From Fasciolopsis buskii (taxonomy: Eukaryota; Platyhelminthes; Trematoda; Plagiorchiida; Fasciolidae), in assembly GCA_008360955.1 (NCBI GenBank), contig LUCM01001933.1, forward strand, positions 220,420 to 284,419: a stretch of 64,000 bases of DNA, written 5' to 3'. Of the stretch, positions 11,801 to 24,836 are shown piece by piece; within the stretch, counting starts at the first letter, position 1; each line of letters opens with the position of its first letter. A model generated the notes under the pieces. The model made no database searches. It had not been told where the DNA came from and saw only the letters and a program-made list of their open reading frames with translations. The translations under genes were made by a program, and so were the position numbers.

Positions 11801-12927
11801 CGCATACAAAAAGTCTAGCTCAGGCGTCGACAACTAGATTTATCGACCCACTACTAATCTGGCATCAGTTTAACGAGTGTAAAATACCGGGGACTAAAAC
11901 TGGACGAGGTAAGTTCACACAGTTACGTAGTCGGGTTTTATTTCTCTGCACAGTGTGGTTGACAAACTTCTAGAAGTGCCCTGGTCAAAAAATGCGAAAT
12001 AAAATCAGGAGAATGAAGAAGGAAACGAATTATGATCATACCATTATTTTTTGTTTGTTTGAAATCTCGTATCTTAGCTGAACCGCTCCGAAATGTGCAT
12101 GGATGTGCATATATTTCGATCAAACTGTTCGTGGTCACGGTTTCAATTTGGACGCGCACACGTCTCAGTCAACCGTAGGAGGACGTTCTCCGAATGAGGT
12201 ACACATTCGTGGGGCCATATTCGAAAGATTAAAAAGCCGTGCCACTCCGAGTTTCGCGATTACGGTCGTTGGTCCGCTTCACCGTGTACTGGGCCCTAAC
12301 GTCTATGACTCACGGTCCTCCCTACCACAATCGCGCTTCGAGAATGTCACAAAAATAAATTCACAATAATCGGAGACGGTAGAACACGCAGCGACCACTT
12401 ATGATGTTGGTCGTGAGTGAATGCGATGTTGCATGGACCTCAGGGCCATAGCAAATCAAATATTCTGTCATTCTGATTTATTTCACCTAACTATGATTGA
12501 TTACAATGACAGGCATACCATACCATGTGGTTTAACCGTTAAGTGACTCAAAGACAGTTAGTTATGTGTGCCCAGAAAACAAGAAGTGCGATACCGAGGG
12601 CGTCGTCAGAGTGACACTGATCTTGGAGAGCAGCTTAAGAACACCACGTGAGAAGCGAATAAATGTGATTGAATAGACTTTGTGTTTGATGATGCGACAA
12701 AAAATCCTGGTTCTTTCTCCGGTTCACAAAACGAGCCCATTGTTTCGGGTGGTAACCCTGCTTGCTGAGTTTGCACATCATTGTCCTTTTTGGCTCTTTC
12801 AACTACAATCTGAGACTGAAGCCAAACCGTTCACGGGCTCACGAACGAATAGAAGAGGGTTCTCTCCGTAAAATCTTGGGCAATGTAAGATGAGTCGATC
12901 CCGTCGTCAGTTGAATTTTGGACGGGC
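8871..12927. other. No gene or shared repeat recognised
   Basis: Scattered open frames of 60-116 codons occur on both strands (for example 9003-9353 minus, 11545-11763 plus and 12103-12369 plus). They have no recognisable domains or paired splice signals. A CTGATGA motif at 11166 was considered as a hammerhead and rejected. Confidence 0.4.
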
Positions 12928-13287
12928 TTAACTCATCTTCCCTCGTGCGCTTGCGTCCCAATTTTGCGGAGAGAACCCGACCAAACCACTAAACTGGATT
13001 CGACCGGACATTGTTGAACTTGCACGCATGATGACCCAACCCTGACTGGATTGAGGAAGGCGTGTCGAAGGCACGTGCTGCAAGCAGGCGAGGTCAGCGT
13101 CCGTGTGTGTCCACGCTGCGATGAGAGCCTCACGATCTTGGTTTAGTCCCAGTTTCAGACTGTTGCGCTCAGCTTGGCGCATCCGGTAATAGTCTTCGGT
13201 CCAAACGGCGGAGCAGTTCATTTGCTGAAGCCTGTGCACGGGCAGGAAGGTCACGTGAAGTGGCTTTCCGAGGCTTCAACACGTGTG
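12928..13287 (-). other. GC-richer open segment, possible exon
   Basis: One minus-strand frame is open from about 13287 (starting LGKPLHVTFLPVHRLQQ) to 12928 and includes VWTEDYYRMRQAERNSLKLG. Composition is richer in GC than the surroundings and the peptide looks protein-like. However, two other frames are also open over much of the segment, no pyrimidine-rich acceptor precedes it, and the only donor candidates (such as GTGAGG about midway) are unconvincing. Function unknown. Confidence 0.25.
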
Positions 13288-14180
13288 AGCGCTCAAATTG
13301 CTGTGTCGTGTTCTCATAACACCGTGACAAAGTTCGTGCGCCGATTTTCACATTTTAGGCTTGCACCGAGCTGTTCTTTTGTTTGAACTTAACTAACAGC
13401 TCAAAGTATTGAAAGCTTTGGCGTTCCAGATGCAAAGTTCTGAAACCCGAAGGTTTGAGACGTTCCGAACACAATTTTTCTAACTTTGTTCTAAAAAATT
13501 TAACCTAAGGGAATGGTCTAACTTCACAGATTTAGGTGTCAGATCACAATGATTTAAGAGCACTACTTGGCACAGCCTTGTGGGTTTCCGCGTAGGAGTT
13601 TCAAAAGAAATTCAACTGGCACAGATCCAGTGGCAATATGCACTGGACTGTGGCACGCGAATTGAGCAAATGTAAGCTACAAATTTACTTTTCGTATAAC
13701 GTGATAGAAACGTGGGAATCGTAAGCACAAGAATCGCGGCTAACGCATTTTTATTGACTGGCGAGATTGTTTTCTGATGGTCAATGGCTGTTGATTTTTT
13801 TGATCACGTGTCCTGCAATTCGAACAGACGTTCACGCACCACCAGACAAGTCACCTGACTGTGTATTGTCACTCGAGGGAAGCACGTGTGCAATGTCACC
13901 TAAAAGCAAAAAATACCCATGCTTTGTGTACACAACAGAAACCAGGCCCTTCGGAACGACGAGACTGTTCGCGAGTGGAAACGAGACAAGAACACTTAAG
14001 GCAGATCGGAAAAGTTAGGCCAGACATTTCGTGCTTACTAACACCGTCTTTGCCAAGATTGGTCATAGGCGAAATTATGGGCTAGTTACTAACGCATAAC
14101 AGCATCATCAGTGCTGTGTGGCTGCTGTCCAACGCGGGAATGAATTACGGTGTGAATAATGGTGAATGTGCAATCATTTA

Positions 14181-14483
14181 GATACTACTTACAACTTAGG
14201 TCTGGTGGCATTCTGCCCTAGTTCCTAAAGTCGGTTCAGCCCAACTGACAAAGAATTATCTACGAATCACAGTTGTGGTTCTTCTGTGGACTCTTCAACG
14301 AAGAGTTTTCATACACACCCCTGACGCTAAAAATTGGATTCGAATAAGACATACCGATTCGGAGTGCGTGAATATAAGAATGCTTAGGCAAGAAGGCACA
14401 GGCGCGCATACCTGATCGGCGAAGAGACCTGTCGCGTGCTTCCGCAGAAATTTTGTTCCCTCATACAGGTACTACTTACAATT
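14181..14483 (+). repeat. Hammerhead-bearing repeat unit, copy 1 (decayed ribozyme)
   Basis: This segment is collinear over its length with the reverse complement of 41151-41484: GGCATTCTGCCCT, CAGCCCAACTGACAAAGAAT, AATCACAGTTGTG, GTGGACTCTTC and ATTTTGTT occur in the same order. It is flanked by TACTACTT at both ends (14183-14190 and 14470-14477), a spacing of 287 bp. The ribozyme region near 14404-14442 keeps a weak stem I and a GTC site, but has CTGATCG instead of CTGANGA, GAGAC instead of GAAAC, and a shortened stem II. It should be inactive. Confidence 0.75.
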
Positions 14484-17400
14484 GATATCACTTTTGTTTC
14501 TTACTCGTCCGGCTCTCAGTTAGTTGAGTTCAGTTCAGTTTGCACATTCATTAACGTTCCATCAACGTGCTCTGGTATTGATTGCTAAATTACAGCACCA
14601 GCTACTCAAAAGGGGAAAAAAGAACGACGAAAAGCGGAAGATCGATCGCATAGAGAGGAGAAGTTTCCGAATTCAAAAACACCAGTGACTGAGCCATATC
14701 ATCTATCGTCTCAAACAATCACTTGCAGAGTTCTTTTGGGCCTCAACCCGGCCACCAAAAGTAGTCAAAATTCACAGAAAAACACGACTAGTGGTTGGAA
14801 GATATGAACGCTGAACAATGTAGACCGAAAATGATAGCTATTTTTACACGGACTTCAAAAAATAAAAATACCTAGGAATGGTACCAACATAAGAATGGCA
14901 CGAAAAATTCTGGTTGTCGACCAAACTTCCGTACTGAATGTTAGAGGATAAAAAAAATAATGGACTGAATCAACAACTTCCCTCTTTTTATTCGACCATC
15001 TTGACTAATGTGTGAAAATGAGCGTTATGCCTGAGACCGACAATGGGATTCACCCGAAGATGGTTGGCTAGTTGAGCTACTGATCGTGTACGGATCACAA
15101 CTCGACGCAGATTAAATAGGGCGTCTTCCAGCGAGTCCTGAGTGGCAGGGCTTAAGTGATCCTAGTCAAATACTAACACTAGCCCTCAGACAACCGCCTG
15201 TAGCTTTACAGCAAGGAAGTTCGAAAGACCTCGATGCCGCAACGTTGTGTTTTATGTGGACCGCTCAATTTACTTGATCAGACGAATCGCCTTGTGATTC
15301 TTACATGGACTTACAATCCGTTCACGTTTCTGATCGTTCAAATGAGATTTTAGTGCGACGCTGTTAACGGAATGCACAAACATCGAGATGGTTGAAAAGA
15401 ATAGTACCGAGGATGCATGCGCGACGAGCGGCAATAACCGCGAAGTTTTTTGTTTGACCAACCGTACGCAAACTATACTACTGAAAACAAAAGCAAAAAC
15501 ATTGATTGTAGATTTGGTTCACTTAGAGAGAGCATTTACCACATTGCAGGTGAAACTGCGTTCCAAGCAGTACGAGAATTCTTCCCCTATCAAATCTCTC
15601 GAACAAGTGTGGACGAATTCGAGAAATGAACCAGTAAAATCCTGACCGAACTCGTTTTTTTTCGGCAATCAGATAAACACATAGATACGATCTAACGAAG
15701 AAAAAAAAACACCAGATAGGAGATTCTGAACGATGACGATGGCAGCGATCGCGGAGGGGGGGACTTTTTCAAATACCATTGTATAAGCAAACGGAAGTTC
15801 CAATTTTTCCAAGAACGAGAACATATCCAGTCGCAAACCTCTTTTTAGTCGTCGAAATTCGATTTGAACTCAGGGGAGTGTGCGTGGATGGTGAGTTCGT
15901 TTAGAAACCACAATGCTGATTTGCGGACGGTTTGCGTCAGTTAATCAACGACAATCTTAAGGGAAAATTGTCTTTTCACGTCCATATACGACACTGTTTA
16001 CGATTAACACCGTAAAAGTTGGCGCGTGAACAAAACCAGTTCTCAACCAAAACATCTAGCAACTTAATGAAAACTGTTTTCGGTGTTCTTGGCTTCAAAC
16101 CCGGACCGGAGATGCGTACGAACGTGACATGTAATTTATCGTGGATGCTTTCGGCCTGAACTTTGAACATATCTGTCATGACTACAATGACGGCAATTAA
16201 TAAAAACGTTTTGTTTTCTTGATGTGGATTGATCAGCAACAAACTTAAATCTTTTAACTTCTTCTGGGGCGCCTACATACACACATGCACACACAAATTT
16301 ACAAACCGATTTGCTTTGAAGAACCAGATCCAAAAACAGACATGAAATTTCATGACTGAGGACATCATTCACATGCCCTGTGAGTTAGAATACTCTAGCT
16401 GCGTATGGTACCGATACCTCCTGGTGTTCACAGGTTCTCAAGTGTTTTTGCTTTAGCAACGACGTAAGAAGCGTATCGAACAAGAGGCTCAGATGCAGAA
16501 AGACAAACAGTCAAAAAGATCACAACCACTCTGTTTACAGCCGGAAAATTGTAGTCAAATGCCAAATTCAACAGAGACGAAGCGAACTGATAAACTTACG
16601 CATTGATCAATCGATCTCAGAGTTGAGCCTAATCGATCAGTCTCGCTTACGATGCAAAACAAAACTCCCTATTCTTTTCTCAATAATTTTAGAGGACCGG
16701 ATTTCAGTAGGAAACAAATTGGCACGTAACAGCAAGGCTGAGTTGTTCCGATATGTCTATCAGGAATCATCAGTTGTGCATATCTATCGCGCCCGGAATT
16801 CACATCGTTTTTTCCTCGACTTCGCTTAGCGCCGCCTACCTTCCCTCTGTCTAGGGCGCACATGGCACATAGACACTTCTGACAGGTTTCAAAAGAATGA
16901 CCTGTTTATACACGAGGGAAGTTCTACTTCACAAAATGACGAAGCATTTCCCCAACAAACGTCAGCGTTTTTGCGGGAACACTAGCTAACCGAACAGCCG
17001 CTAACGTAAATTTCATTCTCAGTTGTTTTCTTATTCCCTCCACTGATGTGACAGGAACTCGAGGTAACGGATCAGCGAGTGCACTTTGGCTTACTTTGTG
17101 TGTTCTTACTCTCGCAAAGAGGAGGACAGAAACCGTCTGTCTTCTCAAATCAACGGTGACGAGGATCTGCAAGCGGTCGGCTAGACAACCAAACCGATTT
17201 TGGAAACAATGAGAAAATTGACCGAATCAGACCGGGATTACGTAATACGAGAGAATTGTGTGCACACCAAACATCTATCAGTCTTGACTACCTCGAAATG
17301 GTTTGGGGATTGACGTCTCGCCAACTCAAAGCCCATTTCGATTGCATGCAAAAACATGCATAGTGTACACAAACAAGTTTGGATGTCGATCTTTTTTGGA

Positions 17401-18548
17401 ATTCCACCCATAGTCTATTTAGAGAATGGTGTTAGTGTAGATCTGAGCGCAGTGGAATTCTACTATCTGCGTCCAAAGAGGATGCGACATGGTTAACTCA
17501 AACAAAGAACTCGGACAGAAATGGGCTACGCAACCAGAACGTATGGCGACGCAGATATTCATTATCAATTGACCGGCTGCTCATCACCACACAACCGGAA
17601 ACTTCTACGGCCTTTCGAACGCTTACATTCCAACGCGTGTGGGTTGGCAGGTCCAAGGCTAGTAAAAGATTCTCTAGATAAAACATCAAATTGGTCATTT
17701 TACATTAGACGAGTTCGGTAAATTGTGTTGTCTTCTTGCTATATTCTAATTTCTGCAGTTTATTGTCACGTGACTTTCAGGGTCTGTGTGCTCCACCAGG
17801 GGGGTATCATTCCCATTTTGCTTGTTCAATAGTGGTCTGCGAACGATAACTGTTGAGAAATCCAATTGGACAGCGTTAGGAACGACAGAGGTAATCAACT
17901 AGAGCGTTTTATTCCGTTCTGCAATGAACCGGTAACATCGGTCAGAATATCGATGGCATTAATCGATTGCCCAAATCTAATCGCGTCCTAGAATCACGCG
18001 TTATCACATCCGTACCGTAGGGTACTTTCGCGATAACTGATACAATACACTGTGATCAATCTCTTGTTCTTTTTCTACCCTAGGCAAGTAACGGGTTTCT
18101 AAATGCACGCGGGCAGAATCAGCATTCAATATAAGTGAATACCAACTCGGGATTAAGGAATCTGACTCATTCCACTCTCATAAGCGTTTCTATTTTTTCT
18201 ATAAAATGTCTTATCCCCGTTTTCGAATGATGCTTTAGTAAACATGGATAACCAAATTCATGGAGGCCTTAAGGTTTCGTCTGCATCATTCAGGAGAGGC
18301 CTTAACAAAATCCAAAACCGAGGTCTACTGCTCTAAACAAATCGATTCAAAGGCCTCCCATAATTCTTACAGTTACAATCAACTCTGTGCAGACCATTTC
18401 CGTAAACCAACATGTGAACTCAATAACAGTAGACAGTCCTCCAAGTTGATCTTGTTTGAGAACCGGTTGTCAGCGTCTCGGAGACGACAGCCCCAACGCC
18501 GGTCAAACAAGATTCCGAACTAGACTGCTGTATTTTGACGTCATGCTA
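14484..18548. other. No gene recognised
   Basis: Only short frames with no recognisable domains are present (15388-15645 plus, 15976-16242 minus, 18260-18523 plus are the longest). Several A- and T-rich runs occur. No shared repeats were noticed. Confidence 0.4.
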
Positions 18549-18728
18549 TTCGAGCCCATTTACCAAGATCCGCCACCCTTCCTCGATGTGCATACGGAGC
18601 TAGCTCTGTGGAGAACCAAGATAGAACATGACTCGTTCGGCATTGCTGAAGCAGAACGTGCCAGCTTCATTTTGAACCGTTTGAACAATCAGGTGCAGAA
18701 GTTGGTGGACTTCGAAGGGGTTGTCTAG
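18549..18728 (+). mobile_element. Gypsy/LTR-type gag capsid remnant
   Basis: The frame reads QDPPPFLDVHTELALWRTK, then IEHDSFGIAEAERASFILNR, then LNNQVQKLVDFEGV before a stop at 18726-18728. The pattern PPPF...LW...IE..F...GI....A...F.L..L...V..LV matches the start of the gag capsid region of many invertebrate Gypsy-like LTR retrotransposons. The remainder of gag and any pol are absent, so this is a short relic. Confidence 0.45.
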
Positions 18729-20214
18729 TCCTTTTCATTGTCAGCTGCGTGATCTGCGGTGGAGGATTTATCCCCGCCCGTCATAAAGACCTTGGGGCCA
18801 TCCTGCCCAAGTTCTGCGGGGTTCTCATCATCGATTAGAAAGCAGACCGATTGATTATGATAATGAATTGTGAAGGATGGCAGTGAACGACTTCCCGCAT
18901 GAGCGGAATTCCGCCACGATTTCGCCCTGGTGCGATTCACTGGCAGTGGGAACAGTAAGGAACCGCCGATGCAGTTGGTTCAACAGCCACCTAAGACTTT
19001 TTCTGAAGCTGCATTGAGTTCCGACAACCAAGGATCGATAGCGACAGACCAAGACGTCACGATGGCCCCGGATCTTCCATGAACTAATTTGCTTGACAAA
19101 CGAAATGTCGTACAAAACGAACCCTCAAATTGGCACAAATAAACCTGCCAAACGCATATCGCCACCAAAGGAATGGCGAGAGCAAGCAGGTCTATTTAGA
19201 TACTTACGAAAGCAAGATCAACAAAGTCATGGTTTATGGGGCTAGAGTTGCTTTCCGACTCTACTTGCCCCATCGGTCGGACGAATTCAGAGATCGTGCG
19301 GCCAACTACCGCCCACTCTAATCAACCAAAACCGGGTGACTAGAGTCGTGCTAGCGAGAGATTCACCTACATCAGACGACCAGGAACTTAACGAAGTAGT
19401 TGAAATGGAAAGTAAAACAGATGGCGACACGGGGTCGAGGGCGAAACTTGACCAAGGGAGGGAAATAGTGTATTGGCAGTAGTCATTCGGTAACCAATAC
19501 TTTTGTAGTGTACTTTGATTTCCACTCATTGTTGCCCTTCTTTCTCCCGCTTATTCCAGATGTTAATGGAATACAGTTGCACAATTAACAATCCACTATT
19601 GATGTGCACCAAAAGACTGTACACATATCATCCTCCGAACTGTTGTTGATACTGCTGATTACGGCTGCACCACACACGTCTGCCAAATAGACCTTGTTCT
19701 GTGGCATTCGCCTTCTCATTGGAGCGTGTAAGTTGGGTCGGTACGTCGATGTTTAACGGTACGGTGTTTTTTTCATCAAATAATTATCTCGAATCTACCT
19801 CGTGTCCAGCTCTGCCTAGGCTCTTTACCGCTATGTACTCACTACCATCCAAGTCCAGATGCCGAAAAGATACGCAACTGTTACGATTGCAATCTTCTTT
19901 TTCAGAGTCCATGAGGCCTGGTCGTAAGGTCGTCATTCGGGGGGCGCTACGCACCGATTATTCACTGAAACACATACACGTGCAAGTCAGAAGGGTTACT
20001 TGTGAGCACAATGAGAACGTGTATCTTAGTGGAGGAATATCTACCAGGATCGGATCACCGAGAGTGGTTTCTGGCCCACAAACAAGTCTTACCGTTGGCT
20101 GAAGTGATGTTTCCAGTTCACAGGCGTCACCTTCACATGTAGATGAAACTGCTCGGGATGCCTAACGGGAAGAGTTCAATGACTAGTAGCTTATGAACGC
20201 CATCAAAATCTGGG
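18729..20214. other. No gene recognised
   Basis: A 133-codon plus-strand frame (19701-20102) and several shorter ones occur without domains. Part of this stretch may be further degraded sequence of the gag-bearing element to the left, but no pol motif can be read. Confidence 0.4.
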
Positions 20215-20405
20215 CTACGCAGACTTGTGTTCAATACGACTGATCAATAAACTGCATATTTGGATACATATCGTACAATACACATTGAAGTTCCGCAACA
20301 TTTTCGCGTGGAAGTAGTGCCATCTAAGTGTTTGTTCACAGTAAAAGCTGTACGATGACCACCGCAGGTTGCTATCAATAGTGATCACGAAGTATTTGAT
20401 AGAAT
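20215..20405 (-). mobile_element. CR1-like LINE reverse transcriptase fragment
   Basis: On the minus strand the peptide reads SIKYFVITIDSNLRWSS and later RNFNVYCTICIQICSLLIS. This matches the region just after the catalytic core in CR1/Jockey-type reverse transcriptases, where the consensus is close to KYLGVTID.NL.WS.H. A second fragment of the same protein region with a better consensus (QLGVTIDKNLKWTSHIS) is at 33.5 kb. Frame degradation is evident. Confidence 0.5.
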
Positions 20406-20505
20406 CTTTTCTTGTACATGAGTCTGTGTTAAATGACGAAGGACTAGAAGAAAAAATAGAACGGGAATGAGTGGAACGGACATCGTAAATGTTTCGATAC
20501 GTCAA

Positions 20506-21451
20506 GATTTAACCCAGAAGGAACGGAATGTTTGTATACATGCGAGACAAGTTTCACGAAAAGTCAACGATAACCGCAACTTCGGACAAGACTTGGCAGC
20601 TTGCGAAATCGGCTGAGTACATCGGTAGAGGACCGATGAACTCGCTGGTTGGTTGTTGGGGTAGGTCAAAAGCAACACCTCCCTGACAAACATCACAATT
20701 AACTCTGGACGATGTAAACCGGTTTCCGGCAAATTCCTATACACCGATTCGTGTTGGTGTATTAGTCAATTAGCCATGTCAACAGGCGCTTGGGGCAAAG
20801 AAACGTATCCAGCCCGTGACGTGAATAAGGCCTGTAGAGAAGAGACAAAAGAGGATGACAGTCCGAGGAAGGACATTTTACGAATTCCTCGGGTGCCTCT
20901 AAAGTTTCGGCAGCATTGCAAACCAGGGTCTGTTGAGTTTGGAATCGAATGGAATTTGACTGATCAACGAGTCCATTTGACAAAAAAACGTGTTCCCACC
21001 CTAATGAGCATGGACCACCACGCTAAGTAGGACGACACCGTAGGTGAATTCACTAAATTGTGTGCCTGGTGAAATTTGGTTACGTGAGAGGGGAGTGGTT
21101 TCAAGGGATTGGCGAGGAGAAAAATGAAAAATAACTTGTGAAGTGCACAGAATGTGCTAGTATTGATGAGAAAGTTGGACGTGCTGTTTCATTCCAAAGA
21201 CGGTAAACGTCCAAACAAGAACATCTATGCGGTTAAGGTGATTTTTCCAATCAACAACCTAATGCTGACTATTTCACACCATTATCTGACATCCGTCGTG
21301 GCACGCACGGACAGTAAATCGCAAAACAAAGCGGTAGAAGTCAAAGAAATATGCAGACCGAAGCGGTGATTGAGAATTTAAACCGGAAATCTGATTGTTG
21401 CAAAATAGCTTGGAAATGCTCGTTACGGCTTTGGTCTATTCGAGTGTCGTA
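20506..21451. other. No gene recognised
   Basis: Short frames only (20776-21030 plus, 84 codons). The part next to 20505 may be older LINE sequence, but no reverse-transcriptase motif could be read. Confidence 0.35.
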
Positions 21452-21640
21452 TCCGGTCATGAGTGGCGAGCGGAAACGTGAACAGGTGCTTGGACGTGAA
21501 AGTCGCGGGTTCGAATCCATCCACCGCCGGTCAACTTCCCCACTTGGCGGCCCTCTGTTGACCGCGCCATCTCCTCCTTCTTGAAAAATGATCTACACTG
21601 CTATTTCATTAACGAACGAAGTAAACGATAAAAGAAAAGA
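21452..21640 (+). repeat. tRNA-derived SINE (family 1), copy 2
   Basis: The plus strand shows a GTCGCGGGTTCGAATCC B-box region, then CACCGCCGGTCAACTTCCCC, the body GGCGGCCCTCTGTTGACCGC, and a tail with CATTAACGAACGAAGTAAAC. It has the same organisation as the better-preserved copy at 26221. Confidence 0.8.
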
Positions 21641-23167
21641 AGTTTGATCAGACTTTAAAAAGTATCCTATGGGGGTGAGGCGAAGGAGGGGGAGAATTTC
21701 GGAAAAAAGACGTATTTGTTCCGACTTTGAACTATCCTGCAGTTCTAATTTACAATTTGCTTTTCACCGATTCTCGTCCAGGGGAAAGAAACAAGAGGTG
21801 ATGCAATGAAAGAAAAAGAGAAGTTGTATTTGCAATCCACTCAATTGTACCAACAGATGACAATCCTGACCAATTGGGATTGAAACTGGTTACGCGGTGA
21901 TTTCAACAGCTGGCTTAAACTCCGTTTTGACGATTGTCCAGACGAACACTAGTCACGAGGGAAAGATGTACGCGAATGGCACTATTCTAATCACCATCAC
22001 GAAACCAAACTTATCGAGTTGTTATGCTGTCCGCCCGTAGAAACGTGACGCAACGATATTGGGAGAAACCCAGTTACTTTCTTTTTTTTTAAATTTCCCA
22101 ATGAAAATATCCGAATATTGTCCCTGGACTAAAGTAATAGTCGAAGCATTGGCGAAACCCGGGGAGGGATTGAACGCGCGCCTGAAAAATCAACATCCCC
22201 AATTTGACAACACGTGAGATTCTAGCGCATCGAACATCTGGAGCGATGCGGATCGTTCTAGGCCGAAAACAACCGGGGCCTTGACTAATCCACAGCAGAA
22301 AGATCGATACGTGACTGTCCAAAATTGGGTGTATCGTTTGCCCTACCCGCTTACATCCGCAATCTCCAGGTAGCGAATCGATCAGGAACCATTAAACAGA
22401 GCGAGAGGCAGTTTTGTTTTTTTTCAAGTCTAATGCAACAAAATAGACAGTCGCTGCGGCAGCGTAGACAGGAAACACCCGGAGATGACAAGGCAACCAG
22501 CGCAATGGTTACATCCTCTGGTTACGTCCTCCTGTGGCATGAAAAACGAGCTATTGGTCCCAGTAACATTTCACATGGCGTTTCGAGCAAACAGATCGAA
22601 CACAAACAAACGTGAAATAGACCAAATGCTCAGTGATATGCCGAGAAACATCATACAGAAGCATCGGAAATACATTTTTTCACACAATCTGTCGTTTTGC
22701 CACATGGAAATCACAGACACGCGTGGCAAGCACTCCTTATTCCGTAACCCTTGTCAATCGGGATGATAAGTGACCTATGGAATCTCGTCACTGCTTCATG
22801 CAGCATAGCAGTGCTTGTCAGTAAATCAGAGCAAAACAATTGTCTTATTTCATTTTGATACGTAGAAAAAGACAAACGCAGTAAGTTGTTCTGTCCAGAA
22901 CACAGTACACTACACCGTACGTGGAACAATGAGAGGCCAGTCAATGCGAGTCGGTGTTACAGACTCTCGAGTTCATGTCATTGGACGATAAAGCAGTGTA
23001 AATAATTAACAAAGCAAATTATTCGCCTCGCAACAGAGGCGCGGGGCTCGGTCAACTATGGACGGTGCTCGTCAGCGGTCGGGATCAAACCCTTGAAACA
23101 AAAATGGCAACTCCAAATCGTGAATACTTAACAATGACAAGAAAAGGGTCTCGTAGACAACAGAAAA
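21641..23167. other. No gene recognised
   Basis: Frames up to 96 codons are present (22325-22615 plus) without domains. The right end leads into the LINE fragment; no 5' LINE sequence could be recognised. Confidence 0.35.
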
Positions 23168-23894
23168 ATGAATGGCATTTTCCGTCCATCCAAATTGTTC
23201 CAGAGATCTGGAGGTCTCCGGGACGTAGGAGTCGAACTGGGAATTGGAGGGAAGCTATGCGACCTAGATTACGCAGACAACGTCGTGTGCCTGTTCGAGT
23301 CTGCGGACCATGCACAACGGGCACTAGATAAACTGTCGAGATCGGTTGCTCGGTTTGGCATGTGCTTTGCACCTTCAAAGTGCAAAGTACTGTTGCAGAA
23401 CTGGACGACAGCAGCGCCGGACTTGATACTGGATGGAGAGGAACTCACGACTGTGGACCGTTTCACCTACCTTGGTAGCTGCGTGTCTAACGATGGTAGC
23501 TCGAGATTGGAGGTAAGTATGCGTACATCCAAGGCTCGTGCAGCTTACGCTGGATTGAAGCACTTGTGGCGTCGGCCTGATATTTCACTGAAGTTGAAAG
23601 GTCGTGAGTACTGTGCTACAGTGCGTTCAGTTCTGTTGTACGGTTGCGAGACGTGGAGTATGCGTGTGGGCGATGTTCGTCGGTTGGAGGTTTCGACAAC
23701 CGATGTTTACGTAGTATGGCTAGGATTGGATGGAGTGACCGGGTGAGTAACATTGAGGTTAGTGATCTGGTATTGGGTGCCACTTCTGAGAATAGCTCAT
23801 TTGATCGTACGAAACTTAGTAGACTACGCTGGTTGGGTCACGTGTTGCGTATGACGAATACTCGTCTACCATACCATATCGTGCCCTATTTTGT
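23168..23894 (+). pseudogene. RTE-like LINE reverse transcriptase, 3' part, frameshifted
   Basis: The first frame carries GGKLCDLDYADNVVCLFES, the catalytic motif C region of reverse transcriptase, with YADN where YADD is usual. It continues through HAQRALDKLSRSVARFGM, FTYLGSCVSNDG and SVLLYGCETWSMR, the standard order after the active site in RTE-clade LINEs. Near 23690 one base of a T run appears to be lost, and the reading continues one frame over as FDNRCLRSMARIGWSDRVSN and RLRWLGHVLRM. The N in place of the second catalytic Asp and the frameshift both argue that this copy is dead. The C-terminus falls into the assembly gap that follows. Confidence 0.85.
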
Positions 23895-24218
23895 NNNNNN
23901 NNNNNNNNNNNNNNNNNNNNNNNNNNNNNNNNNNNNNNNNNNNNNNNNNNNNNNNNNNNNNNNNNNNNNNNNNNNNNNNNNNNNNNNNNNNNNNNNNNNN
24001 NNNNNNNNNNNNNNNNNNNNNNNNNNNNNNNNNNNNNNNNNNNNNNNNNNNNNNNNNNNNNNNNNNNNNNNNNNNNNNNNNNNNNNNNNNNNNNNNNNNN
24101 NNNNNNNNNNNNNNNNNNNNNNNNNNNNNNNNNNNNNNNNNNNNNNNNNNNNNNNNNNNNNNNNNNNNNNNNNNNNNNNNNNNNNNNNNNNNNNNNNNNN
24201 NNNNNNNNNNNNNNNNNN
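23895..24218. other. Assembly gap (324 N)
   Basis: This run of N interrupts the LINE between its reverse-transcriptase domain and its 3' UTR. Apparent open frames across it are artefacts. Confidence 0.99.
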
Positions 24219-24330
24219 TTGGATATTCACTCTTTTTATAGAAACGTGTAACTCTGGGGAAAGGCAGCGGTCAGTGAGGCTTGCCTTGCTGTTTAACGCT
24301 GAACGATGATGATGATGATGATGATGACGA
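24219..24330 (+). mobile_element. RTE-like LINE 3' UTR and (ATG)n tail
   Basis: The segment is nearly identical to 8459-8568 and ends in about eight ATG/GAT triplets (24305-24328). It lies directly downstream of the reverse-transcriptase fragment across the gap, so the two pieces are probably one 5'-truncated insertion about 1.2 kb long. Confidence 0.85.
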
Positions 24331-24836
24331 GATCTGGGCATCACTACGAATTCCGGCTCTGGATACACACATATTTGGGTGACGCAGGAGCACATGACCG
24401 GGGCTGTCTACAATCGACGGGTTGTGATGGGTGATTCGTGTATTTCGCTTGTTAGATTTCCAAACGCGGTTCTAAAAGTAACGAAATACGTAACTAGGGC
24501 ATCATCTTCCGTCATCCGGGAATAGGCTGGATTTATGTCAAATCGGTTTTTGTCAGAGGCGATCATCGATCTCGCTTCAATGGCTCATTAATTGTAGGCA
24601 AATTCAAACGCTAACTTATACCGATGATTATGTGGGGACTGTATCTGGCATCTGCTCATGGGCTTGTACATTTCGTAAGTCTGCACTGTTAACTCACCTG
24701 ATATCAAAATATCAAATTGAACTTAAGAGACCTCACTAACGGAATACAGGTGCATCACTGATAATCTGGAGGCTATTAATCAAAATACGTACTAATTTAC
24801 TTCATTGGTGTTGGGTGCGAATATCCTTTTATCTTG
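24331..24836. other. No gene recognised
   Basis: AT-rich sequence between the LINE tail and the next SINE; nothing readable in it. Confidence 0.4.

Noticed and set aside
13767..14018. Frame with a signal-peptide-like start and Cys residues, considered as a Kunitz-type or secreted protein
   Set aside because: It has no ATG start, the cysteine spacing does not fit a Kunitz domain, and no splice acceptor explains it.
23060..23085. CTGACGAG on the minus strand near the LINE
   Set aside because: No stem II, GAAA box or cleavage triplet follows at the required spacing.
23644..24395. Long open frames across the first N run
   Set aside because: They are produced by reading through N. Only the flanking LINE sequence is real.
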